Shown here one piece after another: positions 1 through 14,711 of a DNA stretch of 64,000 bases. The stretch is from Hoplostethus atlanticus (Eukaryota; Chordata; Actinopteri; Trachichthyiformes; Trachichthyidae), in contig JAXDDX010000125.1 in assembly GCA_034670405.1 (NCBI GenBank), forward strand, positions 1,302,001 through 1,366,000. Direction: 5' to 3'. The stretch's first letter is position 1; every line of letters starts with the position of its first letter. The position numbers and the translations under genes were made by a program. The notes below the pieces were generated by a model. The model was not told the DNA's origin and ran no database searches. It saw only the letters and a list, made by a program, of their open reading frames with translations.

Positions 1-1385
1 CACCATCCATTTATTTTGTAGGAATAACATTTCAACTTTAAAGTAGGTTAAAAAACTGCATGTTTTAACTTGAAACCAACGTTTCACTGAAGAATACAGT
101 AACAGTAATACAATTAACGAGAATAATTATAATGAAGAATAAAATAAAAACTCAAAAGAATGCAGTATGCAAAAAGGCAGTATGCAAAAAAAAAAAAAAA
201 ACGGAAACCGTGCTGCCTAAACTAAACTACACTTAGTGAGTTACCACCTGTGACTACGGTTTGTGTGAGCTGCTTATATAAAAGTCTTGTTAAAAGGCTC
301 CTTTAAAACAGAAAAAAAAATTAAAGTGAAAGTGGTTCATCTTCTATCGATAGTAATCACTATCAAGTCACACTATGACATGGATCATATCTGGCCATTC
401 AAAGACCTAGAGTTCTCTTTGTGGAATACTCTAATAAACAAGGCAAACCCATTGTTGGGTTACTTAGTTACAATTCTATAAAATTGATTAAAACCAAATA
501 GATTTAATGACTATTATAGTTAGATTCTTAAAATGTAATGTCATCAACCATAACAACCACATCATTACCAAAGCAATGTAATGTTATGGTAGTGACCGTT
601 ATGGTACTGACTAACGTTATTCTTGGCATACATCCAAAATGCTATCCAGCTCATGGCTAGTGATCATGGCTATTGATTATGGATTTAGACAGATGCTCCT
701 GTTGGACTAAAATTCAAAGTTTTTACAAAATATGAAACGGTAAATGTTTGGTAATGACACCTGTTAATGACGCACACTGATTTTCAGTCTTAAAATGATT
801 TTCAGACTCAAAATGTTGGAACAGACCTACTCCACATGTGGCTATGATGGAAAGTGATGAGGTCGGGTTTAGTGGGTGCAATTGTAGGGGTGTGGCTAAA
901 ATCAGGCTCATTTTGGAGACTCAAGTGAGCATGATATTTTTTAGCTTACCGTTTCCAATTTAAATACAACAGAATTTTTCAACTTTCATTTAAAAGAGAT
1001 CAAGATGTTATATTTAAAAATGTTAGTTAAAAAATTGGCCAAAGGAGATGGCCACCTTCCAATATAAAGTGGCATTTTAAACAGTGATTTCTTTATATTT
1101 AACTTAGCATTATCTCATACAAAATCTGTGACCTAATTCAATTGCTACATGATGTAATTTTCTATTCAAAATCTGAAATTTGTATTATTTTCTATTATTT
1201 TCTGAGACTGCAATTTGAACCACTTTGTTAGAATCAGCCATATAAGCATGGAAAAACCTCAATGTTTTATATATACTTAAATATAGTTTTTCTATCAGTA
1301 TATTATTTGAAGCCACTACTTTTACTTGTTGCATTATTTTATAATATAGTAAAATTTAATCTTATGTATTTGTGTTTTTTGCCAG

Positions 1386-1457
1386 GCTCGCTATGGATCC
1401 CTGAAGATCAAAGGCAAGAAGAGACCAGCACTGAGTTCTGTTAACTATGCAATGTGA
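1386..1457 (+). CDS. Possible terminal exon fragment (23 codons)
   Basis: A pyrimidine-rich tract ending in TTTTTTGCCAG gives a plausible 3' splice acceptor at 1384-1385. After it, a 23-codon frame opens and ends at a TGA at 1455-1457. The peptide is basic in the middle (KIKGKKRP) and ends SSVNYAM. CA repeats follow immediately, as could be seen in a 3' UTR. I do not recognise the protein, and no upstream exon was identified. Such a short frame can arise by chance, so this is only a candidate. Confidence 0.2.
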   Translation, partial: ARYGSLKIKGKKRPALSSVNYAM

Positions 1458-1468
1458 AAGACTACTGG

Positions 1469-1552
1469 CACACACACACACACATACATAGAATTGCATA
1501 TATTGTGCATTGTTTGATGCTGTCTTTTAAACACACACACACACACACACAC
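1469..1552. repeat. CA microsatellites
   Basis: Two uninterrupted CA tracts, about 1469-1483 and 1530-1552, are separated by about 47 bases of unique sequence. Confidence 0.9.
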
Positions 1553-3871
1553 CAGGCCATCCTGTTTTGGAGGGTGGTATTGTCAGCCACTGATGATTTC
1601 CAAATCTTTTGGGTGTCTTTTTACTACGCTGAACTTTCTGATCTCTTTTCTAAGCAGCTTTCTATCCACATATTTATTACCTGATTCATCCATTGTATAA
1701 TGTACACAAAACTGAACATACAAAGAATATCATTTCAAACCATTTTTCTGTTGGGTGGTAGAATAGATGTGTTCATAGATTTCTGTTGTTGTGTTTGTCA
1801 TTTGAAGTGTAGTTACTTTTTAGTTGGGATGTTATAGATTTGTAGTCTTTTTAGATCTTTTGCCTTTCTGTCCAACTTAGTACATTTTTGGATTTGATCT
1901 CTAAGGAGCTTTGTGATGCTTTTTCATTGTTCCTAGTTGTATTCTGAGGGTTGGGATCCTTTCAGGTTCACTTCCAAGTGGTCAACATGCAATATGAAAG
2001 CATGATTCACTCAAGGAACAAACTTTGGCTCCGAGAAATGGAGAAAAACACTGACAATCAGTCAGTGAGCAACATTCCCTCTCACAGTCTTGACCTTCAC
2101 TGAAAAATAGCAAATGATGAGGGCCAAGGTTCCTGCAGGACACCATCAATAGTTTGAACATTTATTCCTTCATTTAACATTTCTAACTTTGAATCAAATG
2201 TGTGAAACACACTTGAACTGATGTGTAGAAAAGCAGCCGACCAATGAACACACCAGTGAAGAGAAATAAAGGGAAGAGAAAATGGAATGGATGAAAGAAA
2301 AGTCTAGTTGTGATTTCCAGGGATGTGATTCTTCAGGATTTCAGGCTTTCTGTCAGGCTCAGCACTCCTGTTCATTACTATTGTGTCTTGTGTGTCCTGA
2401 TCACATCCCTGCTGCTGAATTTCTAGCTGCTTTTCTTTGGATCAGTGGAGATTCGCCTCACTATGTTATTTGGAATGATTGTGTTATTTTTGTGTGTTCC
2501 CTTTGGATTAAGAGGTGTCCATGTATTGTAACCACCCCTTTTTTGCACATATGGCCTCCTCCAAAATCTGTTGTCATCTCAGTCTATAATGGACTCTGCT
2601 GTGGGAGAATCCATTTTATAGAATGGACTCACCCATTCTAGACAGTGGACTCTAATATTAATATAAATCTATTCTGATGTTTTAAAATGTGGTTTGTTTT
2701 TGCACTTGTTCCTTAGAGAATAAAAGTCCCTATATTGGTGCTGCAGTCAATGCTACAGTGCTGAAAAGTGATAGTGCCATTATAGGGAATTCCTTCCATG
2801 TTCTATAAAGTGCCTGTATATTATCCATTGAAAACGTCTAAATACTATCCTAATGGACAAGTGTGCTTCTGAATCAACAGTACATCTCTCTTAAAGGGGC
2901 GCTTAGGCAACAAGGAGGAGTTGATAGAAGTGATGTCATCCTACACAAGGTGCACCTTTATATATCAGTAGTGACAGGAGTGGTGGTTCAAAGACCAGAG
3001 AGGCTCACTGAGACCAAGCTGTAGTTAGCGTCTGGTGAGGTGCAATAACAAACCAAAACTGACTAATGATACCAAAGCTACATCTACTGAACCAGAGCTC
3101 TCTGGCTGGGATTGGTGGATCTGTGGGGGGGGGAATCTATCATGTTGGTGGAAACGCAAATAGAAGAAAGAATGGCTGAATAAAGTAAAGTGTGTTGGTG
3201 TGCTGTTATTTACTTGTAGAGGAGCATTATTTTGTCATTGTCATCAGCTTGCAGCATTTACCAGACTAGTAGTGTTGATTGTTATCTGGTACAATCCAGT
3301 TAATACACACTGTGGCTTTAGGCGCCAAGAATCACATCATTCATTACCTCAGAATAAAGGCAAGCACACATTGAAAACATTGATTTGTTTTTTTAAAGTT
3401 GCAATTCAACTGTTAGAGAACACTGGATCCTTTCTGGATGACTCCAATATCCACAGTGTTCTGTTATATTTAATAGATGTTCAAAGGGGCTACAGCTGAT
3501 CAACCAGTGGATCAATATCAGGACAAATGATCCCAATAGAAATGAAATGATCTGCATGTGGACAGAGAAAGTTTCAGGGACAATGAAACCTAAAAATGTC
3601 TGCTAGATTTTTGAATTGGAATGGAAATGTTTTTCTAAATCCATCAAAGGTTTTTTGGTGATGCAAGTTGTCCATTCAGCAGCATCATACAGAAAAAACA
3701 CAGTGAAATAGACACGTGTTGTAGGTGAGGTAGTGTGGAATGTAGAGATGTTTGATTATTATTGATCATTTTATTTTCATTCTAGGCTCTTTAAAGAGGC
3801 AGGTGTTCAGTTCAAGGCAGGTCAGACTGTATGAATCAGACTGAATGAGAGTCACATCAGAATGGATGTGA

Positions 3872-5503
3872 GGTCAACATGACCTCAGAGTGTTGCAATA
3901 TGGACTTTGATGTGCCACTAGGCTCTGTCCTAGGACCACTGCTATTCTCTATCTATATGCTACCACTTGGTGGCATCATTCACAAATTTGGCATTAACTT
4001 CCATTGCTACGGCGATGACACCCAAATTTACATACCAGTCAAACCAACCGATAACACCCAATTCCAAAAACTAGAGGCCTGCCTATCAGAGGTCAAATAT
4101 TGGATGTCCCTAAACTTCCTACTTAATGGCAGCAAAACTGAGATGCTGATTGTGGGACCAGCTAGACATAGACACTTATTTGAGAATACTACTCTCAACT
4201 TTGATAGTTGTGTAATCTCCCAGAGCCCATACGTTAAAAACCTTGGGGTAAAATTCGACCCTACCCTCTCATTCGAGTTGCACATTAAGGAGACCACTAA
4301 AACAGCGTTTTATCATCTTCGCAATATTGCCAAAATTCGACCCATGCTAACAGGCAGACGCAGAAATTTTAGTACATGCCTTTGTATCATCCAGAATCGA
4401 TTATTGCAATGTCCTTTTTTCGGGCTTATCTACTGGGCGCACTAAAAAAACTACTCGTCCAGAATGCTGCTGCCAGAATCCTGAGGAAAACTAGGAAATT
4501 CGACCATATAACTCCCATTCTATCCTCATTACACTGGCTACCAATTCAGGCCAGGTGTGACTTTAAGGTGCTTTTACTTATATATAAATCATTACATGGG
4601 ATGGCACCGTCCTATTTATCTGATCTGATTAAACCATAAACCGTCACGCGCCCTCAGATCTCAGGACGCTGGCTACCTGTCTATCCCAGCAGTCAAAAAG
4701 AAAACTGCAGGTAACAGAGCCTTTTCTTACCGGGCTTCCTATCTATGGAACAGTCTGCCTGCCTCAATCAGAGAGGCAGGCTCTATCGAAGTCTTTAAGT
4801 CAAGGCTAAAAACCCATTTATTCTCTCTGTCATTTGACCAGCCTTGAGGGAGTGGCTCAGTCTCTTCTCAGAGTAAGGCTAGACCAGTTAGCTCATCCTA
4901 GCTCAGGGTCCTGCCGATGGATACTAGCATCCTGCCTACATGTCCTATTCTCCTGGTCTACCTGCTCCTGTTCACTGACGCTGGTCATGTTTGTCTGTGT
5001 GAGAGAGTGTGTGTATGGGTGGGTGTGTCTCGTATCTGTTCCAGGCTGCAGCCCGGCAGAGTTGGCGTCTGCGTGGTCCCCCCCTCCTAGGACGATGCTG
5101 ACTGAGCAGGCGTTGTGTTCTCCTATCTGGGCAGTGTTGGTGCCTCCGTGGTCCCCTAGTCTTATGATGATGCTGACTGAGTTGCCGTTGCTGTGATGCC
5201 GCCCCATCAGATCTGGATGTCCCACCATAATAAACTTTTATACAATGTGTATACGCTGCTTGCCCAAACTCGGCATCTATTGCACGCCCAACCGTCCTGG
5301 TAGGGGGATCCCTCTCTGAGTAGCCCCTCCCAAGGTTTCTCCCAATTTTCCCTATAAGGTTTTGTGGGAGTTTTTCCTTGTCCTCTCTGAGGGTCTAAGG
5401 CTGGGGGATGTCGTGTACTAACCATTTATTATTTTCACATGTTGGGCACTGTGAAGCCCCGGTGATTAGGGGCTATACAAATAAATTTGATTTGATTTGA
5501 TTT
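3872..5503 (+). mobile_element. L2/CR1-clade LINE, 5'-truncated copy
   Basis: This is a 5'-truncated LINE of the same family as the longest copy at 42981-47116. It opens inside the reverse transcriptase just before the [10 protein letters not shown] block, shows a changed active-site context (YGDDTQIY where the long copy has YADD), and is frameshifted near 4350 and 4445. Its 3' UTR runs to 5484 and ends in an iterated TTTGA tail (about 5485-5502), the usual end of this family. Paralog B (27255-27290) has an empty site here, joining the GGATGTG flank directly to GGTGAGTATTACAAG, which confirms the insertion. The copy is dead. Confidence 0.85.
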
Positions 5504-6851
5504 GGTGAGTATTACAAGCAGAAACAAATATGGAGGGAAGGAGGCAAGGACCTTGGTTTAGAAACTAACCTCAATGATATTCACTCTACATTGTATTCAA
5601 GGTTTCTACTCATGTACTGTTGTAGTATTCAATACTTTTTCCAGGCCTTAATTCCTGACTGGGTTTTGAAGGTTTTGGTCAGTTCACGGTGATTTATTCT
5701 GAAAGTGGCTGGTCAGTTTGGCTGTCAACTACACCACATCATAGTTTATTCTTCATGACCACCAACATCACAATATCTGAAATGACAGTGGGTCTACAAC
5801 TACATCAAATCTGACATCATATGTGGATCAGGACAGGAAAGGTTTTCTAGACATTTCATCCAAATCCCAAATTTAACTTTTCCAGACTTTCCAGACCAAC
5901 ATAGGAAACCTTGTTTATTGAGGAAGTGCACAAACTCAATCTTGGTTTGTAGAAGCAATAAATGATTCAAAACTTGGAGGCTGCAAGCTGATTCCTCAAT
6001 GATAAAGTTGTTTCAGTGAAGAGAATCAATACAGAAGAAATACTGTTTTCATTCTTGGAAAAACTTTATTCATTCTTGGAAACATTCAGTTTGTTCACAC
6101 ACACATCCAATCAATAAAACCTGGTAAAGGACTCTTGTTCAGTTTGTCCATCTAAATATTCACTTTCTCCACACAATCATTGAAAGCACCATGTCGACAC
6201 TGGAGAACAAATGAATGCTCGCCCTAGGAACTAGAATGAGAAGAAGAAGAATTCCATTGGTAGTGCACTTTTCTCACCAAAGTTAAAAATCAACATATGA
6301 ACAACTATTCAGTTCTAGTAAAGGGAAGACTTCCAGTCCTGGAGCCATCAAGGCCTGTGTGGTGAGACAGAAATAGCACAAGACTATGGAATGACAATAT
6401 TACAGCAACAATACAAATATGACAAGATAACAACTATATATACCACACAACAGGAATAATATAGATTTGAAATGTACATATCAGTAAATGTCCATCTTGC
6501 TGCTCTCCATCTCCAACTGATATAATACAATAGTGATTCAATCTATAGCCAGTTCATGAAAGCTTTTACATTTTTAGATAGGAGAAGAACTGGGTAGTTA
6601 GCATGAGCAGCGATAGCCAACGTGGCTGAACAGACAAAGAAAAGAGCGCCACCTACAGAAACTCAAACTCCATCAACAGAAAATCCAAGGAGAAATACGT
6701 CACAGTACTGGACACACTATTTGATTGACAGGTGATCTCTGGGAAGAGCAGTGAGGAACACCACAGCAACGAGGCGGAGAGACAAAGATGGAGACTAAAT
6801 AAAAGAATTGTTTAAAAAACAATCTCTGATTACTGCTTTAATAACCTCGAT
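5504..6851. other. 3' flank of finTRIM pseudogene A
   Basis: No coding region was found. This DNA lies downstream of the minus-strand TRIM stop codon and probably includes its former 3' UTR. Copy B retains only the first about 50 bases (27270-27320) and has lost the rest. A piece at about 5879-5965 reappears, diverged, inside the coding region of copy B at 27517-27596. Confidence 0.6.
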
Positions 6852-8131
6852 CTACTTGAACTCACACAACTCAACAGTACCTCCAGTAGGCCAATAAACC
6901 CAAAATCCAGGGTAGAGGGGCTGGGTGAAGGTGGTCTGGACTCTGTGGAGGAGAGTCATGGTTTCAGAGACACTGTAGAAGGACAGAATACCTGCCCTGT
7001 GATCCAGGTACACTCCTACTCTGGAGGACAGAGGGCCTGGTGTTGGAGTTGAGATATTGTTGTGAATGAATAAATAACTGTTGTTGTAACAAAATAATGC
7101 CCAAGATTTGTCATTGCATCCAAATATACATTCATCAGAGGTCCCTGTTCTGCTAATATTCTTATAAAAGACTGCTAGTGAAACTTCCCCTGTCATCTCT
7201 ACCTCCCAGTAACAACGTCCAGTCAGACCGTCTCTACTCATGCCCTGATGCCATCCAATAAATCTGTCTGGGTGTCTAGGATATAACTGTTCTGTTCTCA
7301 CTAATGTTGCTTTTCTGTTTCCCTCAGATAATAACAGATATGTGTGTGCTGTGTTTGGATCCAGTGTGATTTGACATGAATATTGTAAAAACTCAGCTCT
7401 GGTCTTCCTCATTCAGAATGCCCTCTACTTTATCTCTCACCTCTGACACAGCCACATCCTCAAAGGACTGCAGAGGACGGACATTGGTGGGTAAGTCTGT
7501 AGATTCACTGAGACATGAGAGGGAGGGGTAATTCTGGAGGAAATGGACGCTATCCTCTGTGTGTGAGAGCTGCTCCAGTTCAGCAGCTTTCCTCCTCAGT
7601 TCAGCAATCTCCTGCTTCATCTTCTTCTGAAGGTTCTTCAGCCTGATGAACTTCAGCTTTCTGCTGGGATCTGATCTGCTGCTTCACTTCAGAGCTTCTT
7701 CTCTCAATGGAACGGACCAGCTCAGTAAAGATCTTCTCACTGTCCTCCTCTGCTTTATCAGCAGAGCAATTGATAGCCTCCACCTGCTGTTGAAGCACCT
7801 TCACGTCTTTCTCTCTCTCCTGACGAGAGCAGATGTTCTCCTGAAGCTTGGTTGACCAGCTGGTGTTTCTTTAATGGACTCTGTAGGTGGCGCTCACAGT
7901 AAGAGGCCAGACACATCAGACAGGACTTGAGGGCTTTCAGATTTTTCCCAGTGCAGACATCACAGGCCACATCTCCAGGTCCGGCATAGCAGTGATCAGG
8001 AGGAGCAGCTTGGAGTCCAGTCTTCTTCACTTCTTCCACTACAGCTGCAAACATGGTATTCTTCACCAAAACAGGCCTTGGTGTGAAGGTCTGTCTGCAC
8101 TGGGGACAGCTGTGGATATCCTCTTCATCCC

Positions 8132-11032
<2,901 letters not shown>

Positions 11033-11040
11033 GACTAGAG

Positions 11041-11212
11041 CAGTGGTTCTCAACCCTGGTCCTCGGGGCCCAGAGCCCTGCTGGTTTTCTCTCCTACCAG
11101 GTAGTTAATTGGATTCACCTGGTGTGCCAGGTGTTAATCAGCCCCTGATGATACGGCTGGAGTTAAAACCAGCAGGGCTGTGGGCCCCGAGGACCAGGGT
11201 TGAGAACCACTG
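11041..11212. mobile_element. hAT-type MITE with 8-bp TSD
   Basis: A 172-bp element with long terminal inverted repeats beginning CAGTGGTTCTCAACCCTGG. It is flanked by the 8-bp duplication GACTAGAG at 11033-11040 and 11213-11220. Copy B carries a single GACTAGAG at the same place (about 29203-29210), an empty site. The 8-bp TSD and CAG terminus indicate the hAT superfamily. It is non-coding. Confidence 0.92.
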
Positions 11213-11244
11213 GACTAGAGGGTTCGGGGGTTTGCTGTTGAGAG

Positions 11245-11955
11245 TTTAAAGGGGTCATATTATGGAAACGGCTTATTCCTGGCCCTTATACATGTTCCAC
11301 AGGTTATCATTGACCTAAGTAGCCGAGAAAATGTGAAATCTGGAAGTCAACCCGTTTTTCTGTATTTTGCTTTTTCCAAAAACATTGCCAAATCGGGCCA
11401 AAAACAGGCCGTTTCAGAAAGTAGCCCCTGTATACGTCATAAGGTGCGCTTCTTAACATAATCCAACCCCTCTCAGAACATGCCCACCCCCAGGTGAACA
11501 ACCACTCCCATTTACCTCGTCTCAAAATGCAGCTCACTACAGCGCCGCAAGCCGTTGCTTATGGTGCATTCCATTGTACTCGGAAATCGATAATTCCGAG
11601 TCGGTATTCCTAACTTCCAATCTAAATGTGTTCCAGTGCATCTGCTCGGGAAAACATAATCGCCCGCAGCAAACTCATGTTTGTATGGCAAGTCTCAGAA
11701 TGTTACAGTACAATGGAATGCACCATTTCTTTGCGAACAGTAGAGCTACAACTACGGCAATGTCTACCGCCATATCAAATGTCTATGACCATATCCCAAC
11801 TCTCCAGTTGTTCTGTTGTAGGATGCAGGCAGCAACATAGATCCCTGCACAGTCTCCCAACACGCGAAAATGCCAGGACAGAGTGGATTAATTTTATTTT
11901 TAACGGCAATGTCCCGGCTACAGTTAGCTCGGCTACAGTTAGCTCATTTTTTCTG
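11245..11955 (+). mobile_element. Kolobok-like element fragment with THAP-type zinc finger remnant
   Basis: The segment begins at a TTAA followed by AGGGGTCATATTATG, the type of end I associate with TTAA-targeting Kolobok elements. About 560 bases in, a frame (about 11800-11920) reads [18 protein letters not shown] and then WINFIF, which fits the start of a THAP C2CH finger; the later C-x2-H pair is not present. THAP domains occur at the N-terminus of Kolobok and P-type transposases. The fragment ends at a short tandem duplication of GGCTACAGTTAGCTC, after which LINE sequence begins. A cellular THAP-gene fragment is the alternative. Confidence 0.45.
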
Positions 11956-11957
11956 TG

Positions 11958-12430
11958 TGTGATGAGCTACCAACTTACTTAAGCACTTTACTTATTCAAC
12001 CTAGAGGTGGACATTACAATCTGAGATCAAAAAATTATATCTTATATCATGTCCCAACTGTGAGAACAGAATTTGGGAAACACGCCTTCAGCTATGCTGC
12101 TCCACTTTCCTGGAACATATTACAAAAAGATTTGAAGCTAGATTCCCTTATTAGAATCAACCTTTTTAAAGAACAAATTGGACACCTGCTTGCCATGGAG
12201 TGCTCATGTTCTTAATTCTGTCTTTTTCTATTTGAATTTTGAAGACACTTGCTCTACTTTTTTACTGTGTACTCTTACTGTCTTGTTTTTATTTGCGTTT
12301 GTTTTTAATGTTGTTTTATATGTGAAATTATTTGTATGCTGCCTTCTTGGCCAGGGCACACTTGAAAAAGAGATGGAAATCTCAACGTGATTACCCTGGT
12401 TAAATAAAGAATAAATTAAAAAAAATAATA
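11958..12430 (+). mobile_element. Non-LTR retrotransposon 3' end
   Basis: The frame at about 11985-12215 reads like the extreme C-terminus of a CR1/L2-type reverse transcriptase (RGGHYNLRSK, then RTEFGKHAFSYAAP and LSWNILQKDLKLDS), followed by a 3' UTR ending TTAAATAAAGAATAAATT and an A-rich tail. It is heavily 5'-truncated, as expected for dead-on-arrival LINE copies. The family differs from the L2 copies elsewhere in the window. Confidence 0.7.
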
Positions 12431-12436
12431 AGATAA

Positions 12437-13140
12437 CACTGGCCCTGTTTAGACCTGGCATTAACATCCGATTTGGGCGATCCGATCTCAAGTTCACACC
12501 TCTAATTACGTCTGTTTACACCTGGCATTAGAATGCGTCTAGTGATCGTCTCGAGAGAGACAGCGCATTCTCTCACTCTAGCACCAACCACGGCGCAGAG
12601 AGAGAGAGAGAGCAAGCGAGAGAGAGAGAGAGAGAACGAGCGAGAGAGAGAAGTCTACGGTCTTTAAATGACGTTTTACGGTATAGGACATTATTTTATT
12701 AGTTTATTTTGTAATGTGTAGGTATGTCGATCTTTTAAAAGACATGTTGAAATAAATATACCTATACCAGTAGTCATGTCTGTATTGGTTTGCCCTCTTA
12801 TGGACATAATGCGCAAAAATAGATATTCGAATGGTTCGAACCGATGTGTTTTTTTTAAAAGGAATAATCGATAATCGTAATTTTGGCCAATTTTGACAGC
12901 ACTGCCGCTTAAACAGAGGACGTCAGTTGAGTACGCGGTCCTTCAATGCAACCCAGAACGCATTCGTGTACACACTGCTAAAAGAATGTGGTCATATCCG
13001 TTCCAGACCACCTCCGAATGTGGTTTGAGCAATGCGATCTCAATGCGTTTTGGATGCGTTTACACCTGTACTTAGAGGTGTTAACTTGAGATCGGATTGC
13101 CCAAATCGGATCTTAATGCCAAGTCTAAACGGGGCCACTG
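12437..13140. mobile_element. Non-autonomous TIR DNA transposon (about 700 bp)
   Basis: The ends are inverted copies: the left starts TGGCCCTGTTTAGACCTGG and the right, read in reverse, TGGCCCCGTTTAGACTTGG. Similarity continues for about 70 bases each side through the GATCCGAT and ACACCTCTAA motifs. The outermost bases (CACTGG and CAGTGG) differ and no target duplication was clear, so the superfamily is unresolved. The interior contains a GA microsatellite and no transposase. Confidence 0.7.
12596..12650. repeat. GA-rich microsatellite
   Basis: Imperfect GA tract with interspersed GCGA and ACGAGC, within the 12437-13140 element. Confidence 0.85.
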
Positions 13141-13374
13141 TTTCTTATTTAACTTTAGTATGATTAGTTTAATGAACTCTTGGCAAGATGTTCTTTCAAC
13201 TCCTAATTTTAAGTCACATGACATGAACTGATGATTGCACGTTCTGAAGCTGATAACTAACAATCATAAGTTAAAATGTACAAACTCCTTTATATACACT
13301 GAGTAAATGATTAAACGTGTTGATTTCACTAAATTGCACTGTGAGCTTTTACAGTGTACCTTAAAAACAAATGA

Positions 13375-13545
13375 GTAGTGAATAGCCCCTCCCAAGTTTT
13401 TTTTCCATTTTTTCAGGTTTTGTGGGAGTTTTTTCTTGTCCTCTGTGAGGGTCCAAGGCTGGGGGTGTTGTGAACTAACCATTTATTGTTTTAACACGTC
13501 GGGCACTGTGAAGCCCTTTGAGACTGTAATGGTAAGAACTATACA
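13375..13545 (+). mobile_element. L2 LINE 3' UTR fragment
   Basis: The sequence from the AGCCCCTCCCAAG block to the GCACTGTGAAGCCC block matches the 3' UTRs of the L2 copies ending near 5480 and 33965. No coding part is attached, so it is a strongly 5'-truncated or partial copy. Confidence 0.75.
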
Positions 13546-13604
13546 TGCAGTACATTATTTATTATTGATTTTTTTCTTCAGAACAATTTCGGGAAGGTGG
13601 GTGG

Positions 13605-13702
13605 TTGTGGGGGGGATGCAAAGGGGTGTAGGGGTGTGTCAGGGGGTTTTGGGTTGCAAAGGGGTGTGTCAGGGGGTGGTGGGTTGCAAAGGGGTGTAGT
13701 GT
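13605..13702. repeat. G-rich minisatellite, about 37-bp unit
   Basis: Two to three tandem units carry the core GGGTTGCAAAGGGGTGT, separated by GTCAGGGGGT-type spacers. The strand is strongly G-rich, and GA-rich sequence follows at about 13715-13740. Confidence 0.8.
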
Positions 13703-13914
13703 GTTTGTGTGTGTGAGAGAGGGAGGGAGAGAGAGAGAAAGAAATCACAGGCCTTGAGCTGCATGGCCTCTTCTTGGATGTTCATGGCCTTCTCTGTGTG
13801 GAGCATTCCTTTCAGCTCCTCACGTTCTTGGCGGAGGCCCTCCTTCTCCACCTCACACGCCTTGAGCTCTTGGTTGAGGGCCTCAATTTCTTGGCAGAGG
13901 ACCTCCCTCTCCAC
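13669..13914 (-). CDS. Possible coiled-coil exon fragment
   Basis: The minus-strand frame starts at an ATG at 13914 and gives about 58 residues with strong coiled-coil composition (QEIEALNQELKACEVEKE, then LRQEREELKGML). It then runs into the GA-rich and minisatellite sequence, where translation is low-complexity. Composition is unlike a chance frame, but I cannot name the protein and there is no clear splice structure. It could be an exon remnant of a coiled-coil gene or a mobile-element ORF. Confidence 0.25.
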   Translation of the reverse strand: MEREVLCQEIEALNQELKACEVEKEGLRQEREELKGMLHTEKAMNIQEEAMQLKACDFFLSLSLPLSHTQTHYTPLQPTTP

Positions 13915-14069
13915 ATCACTAACCCAGATCTATTCATCTGTCATTCCAATGCATTAAAACTCTCAAAAATAATATGATATTGTTGATCTAAAACGCAAGT
14001 ACGTTTTCGGTCCTCTGTGTGTCATTGAAGCAGCAGATCTACTTCACACTATGGGTGCATTTTATGTGA

Positions 14070-14097
14070 GAGAGAGAGAGAGAGAGAGCAAGAGAGA
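14070..14097. repeat. GA microsatellite
   Basis: Short GAGA tract just left of the DIRS remnant. Confidence 0.85.
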
Positions 14098-14711
14098 GCA
14101 CGCACCGGTTACAGGGCTTGTCATTGTTGACACTTGGCAGGATAGGAGAGAGGAGAAGAGAGCAGAAGAGATGAGGAGTGCGACAGACAGATCCTCACCA
14201 CCCCAACAACGATAGTTATGTACTATAACTCTAGTTCTATGACCGTAGGCATTGGCTAGGTATGGGCTAGGGCGAAGCCACGAGCGGAGCCCAATCAATG
14301 TACCCCTGCTGGACCCAAAGGCCTGAGGGGCAAAAGACACAAGCATATTCTGAATAACATACATTATCCAGTACTACCTGGCCATTCATACTCAAGTTCA
14401 TGCATCACATGAAAATACAGTATAATCAAACCATTGCCATCTTGCGTTCACTGAACCATGCAAGAGGGAGCCTGGACAAACTCACAGTCAATTATCCCTG
14501 TATACAGTCCGCTGTTTCTTCATGCGAACATAGGCATTCGTAAGGATGAAAAAGGTGTTAGCATACTGGCGCTAACCTAACAGCATGACAAGCCACCATG
14601 CCAACCTGTCTAGCGCTACATAGCGCAGAGGGGTGGAACCTAGGCAATAAACTCTAATTAATGGTGGACAGGACCCCTTCCCTCCGGAGCACATCAGTCT
14701 TATGTACGGGG

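Larger units (their letters stand above)
1..3650. other. AT-rich intergenic or intronic DNA, no confident gene
   Basis: No open frame here has recognisable domains or composition that sets it apart from chance. The stretch holds two CA microsatellites near 1469-1552, one possible terminal exon at 1386-1457, and a 119-codon frame at 2282-2641 that looks fortuitous. No element termini were recognised. It may be flanking or intronic DNA of a gene outside the window. Confidence 0.5.

Noticed and set aside
2282-2641. 119-codon plus-strand frame
   Set aside because: No domain, cysteine and tryptophan content looks random, no splice or promoter context, and AT-rich surroundings typical of non-coding DNA.
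4893-5228. Minus-strand frame of 111 codons across the L2 3' UTR
   Set aside because: It lies antisense to a LINE 3' UTR and is a by-product of its composition.
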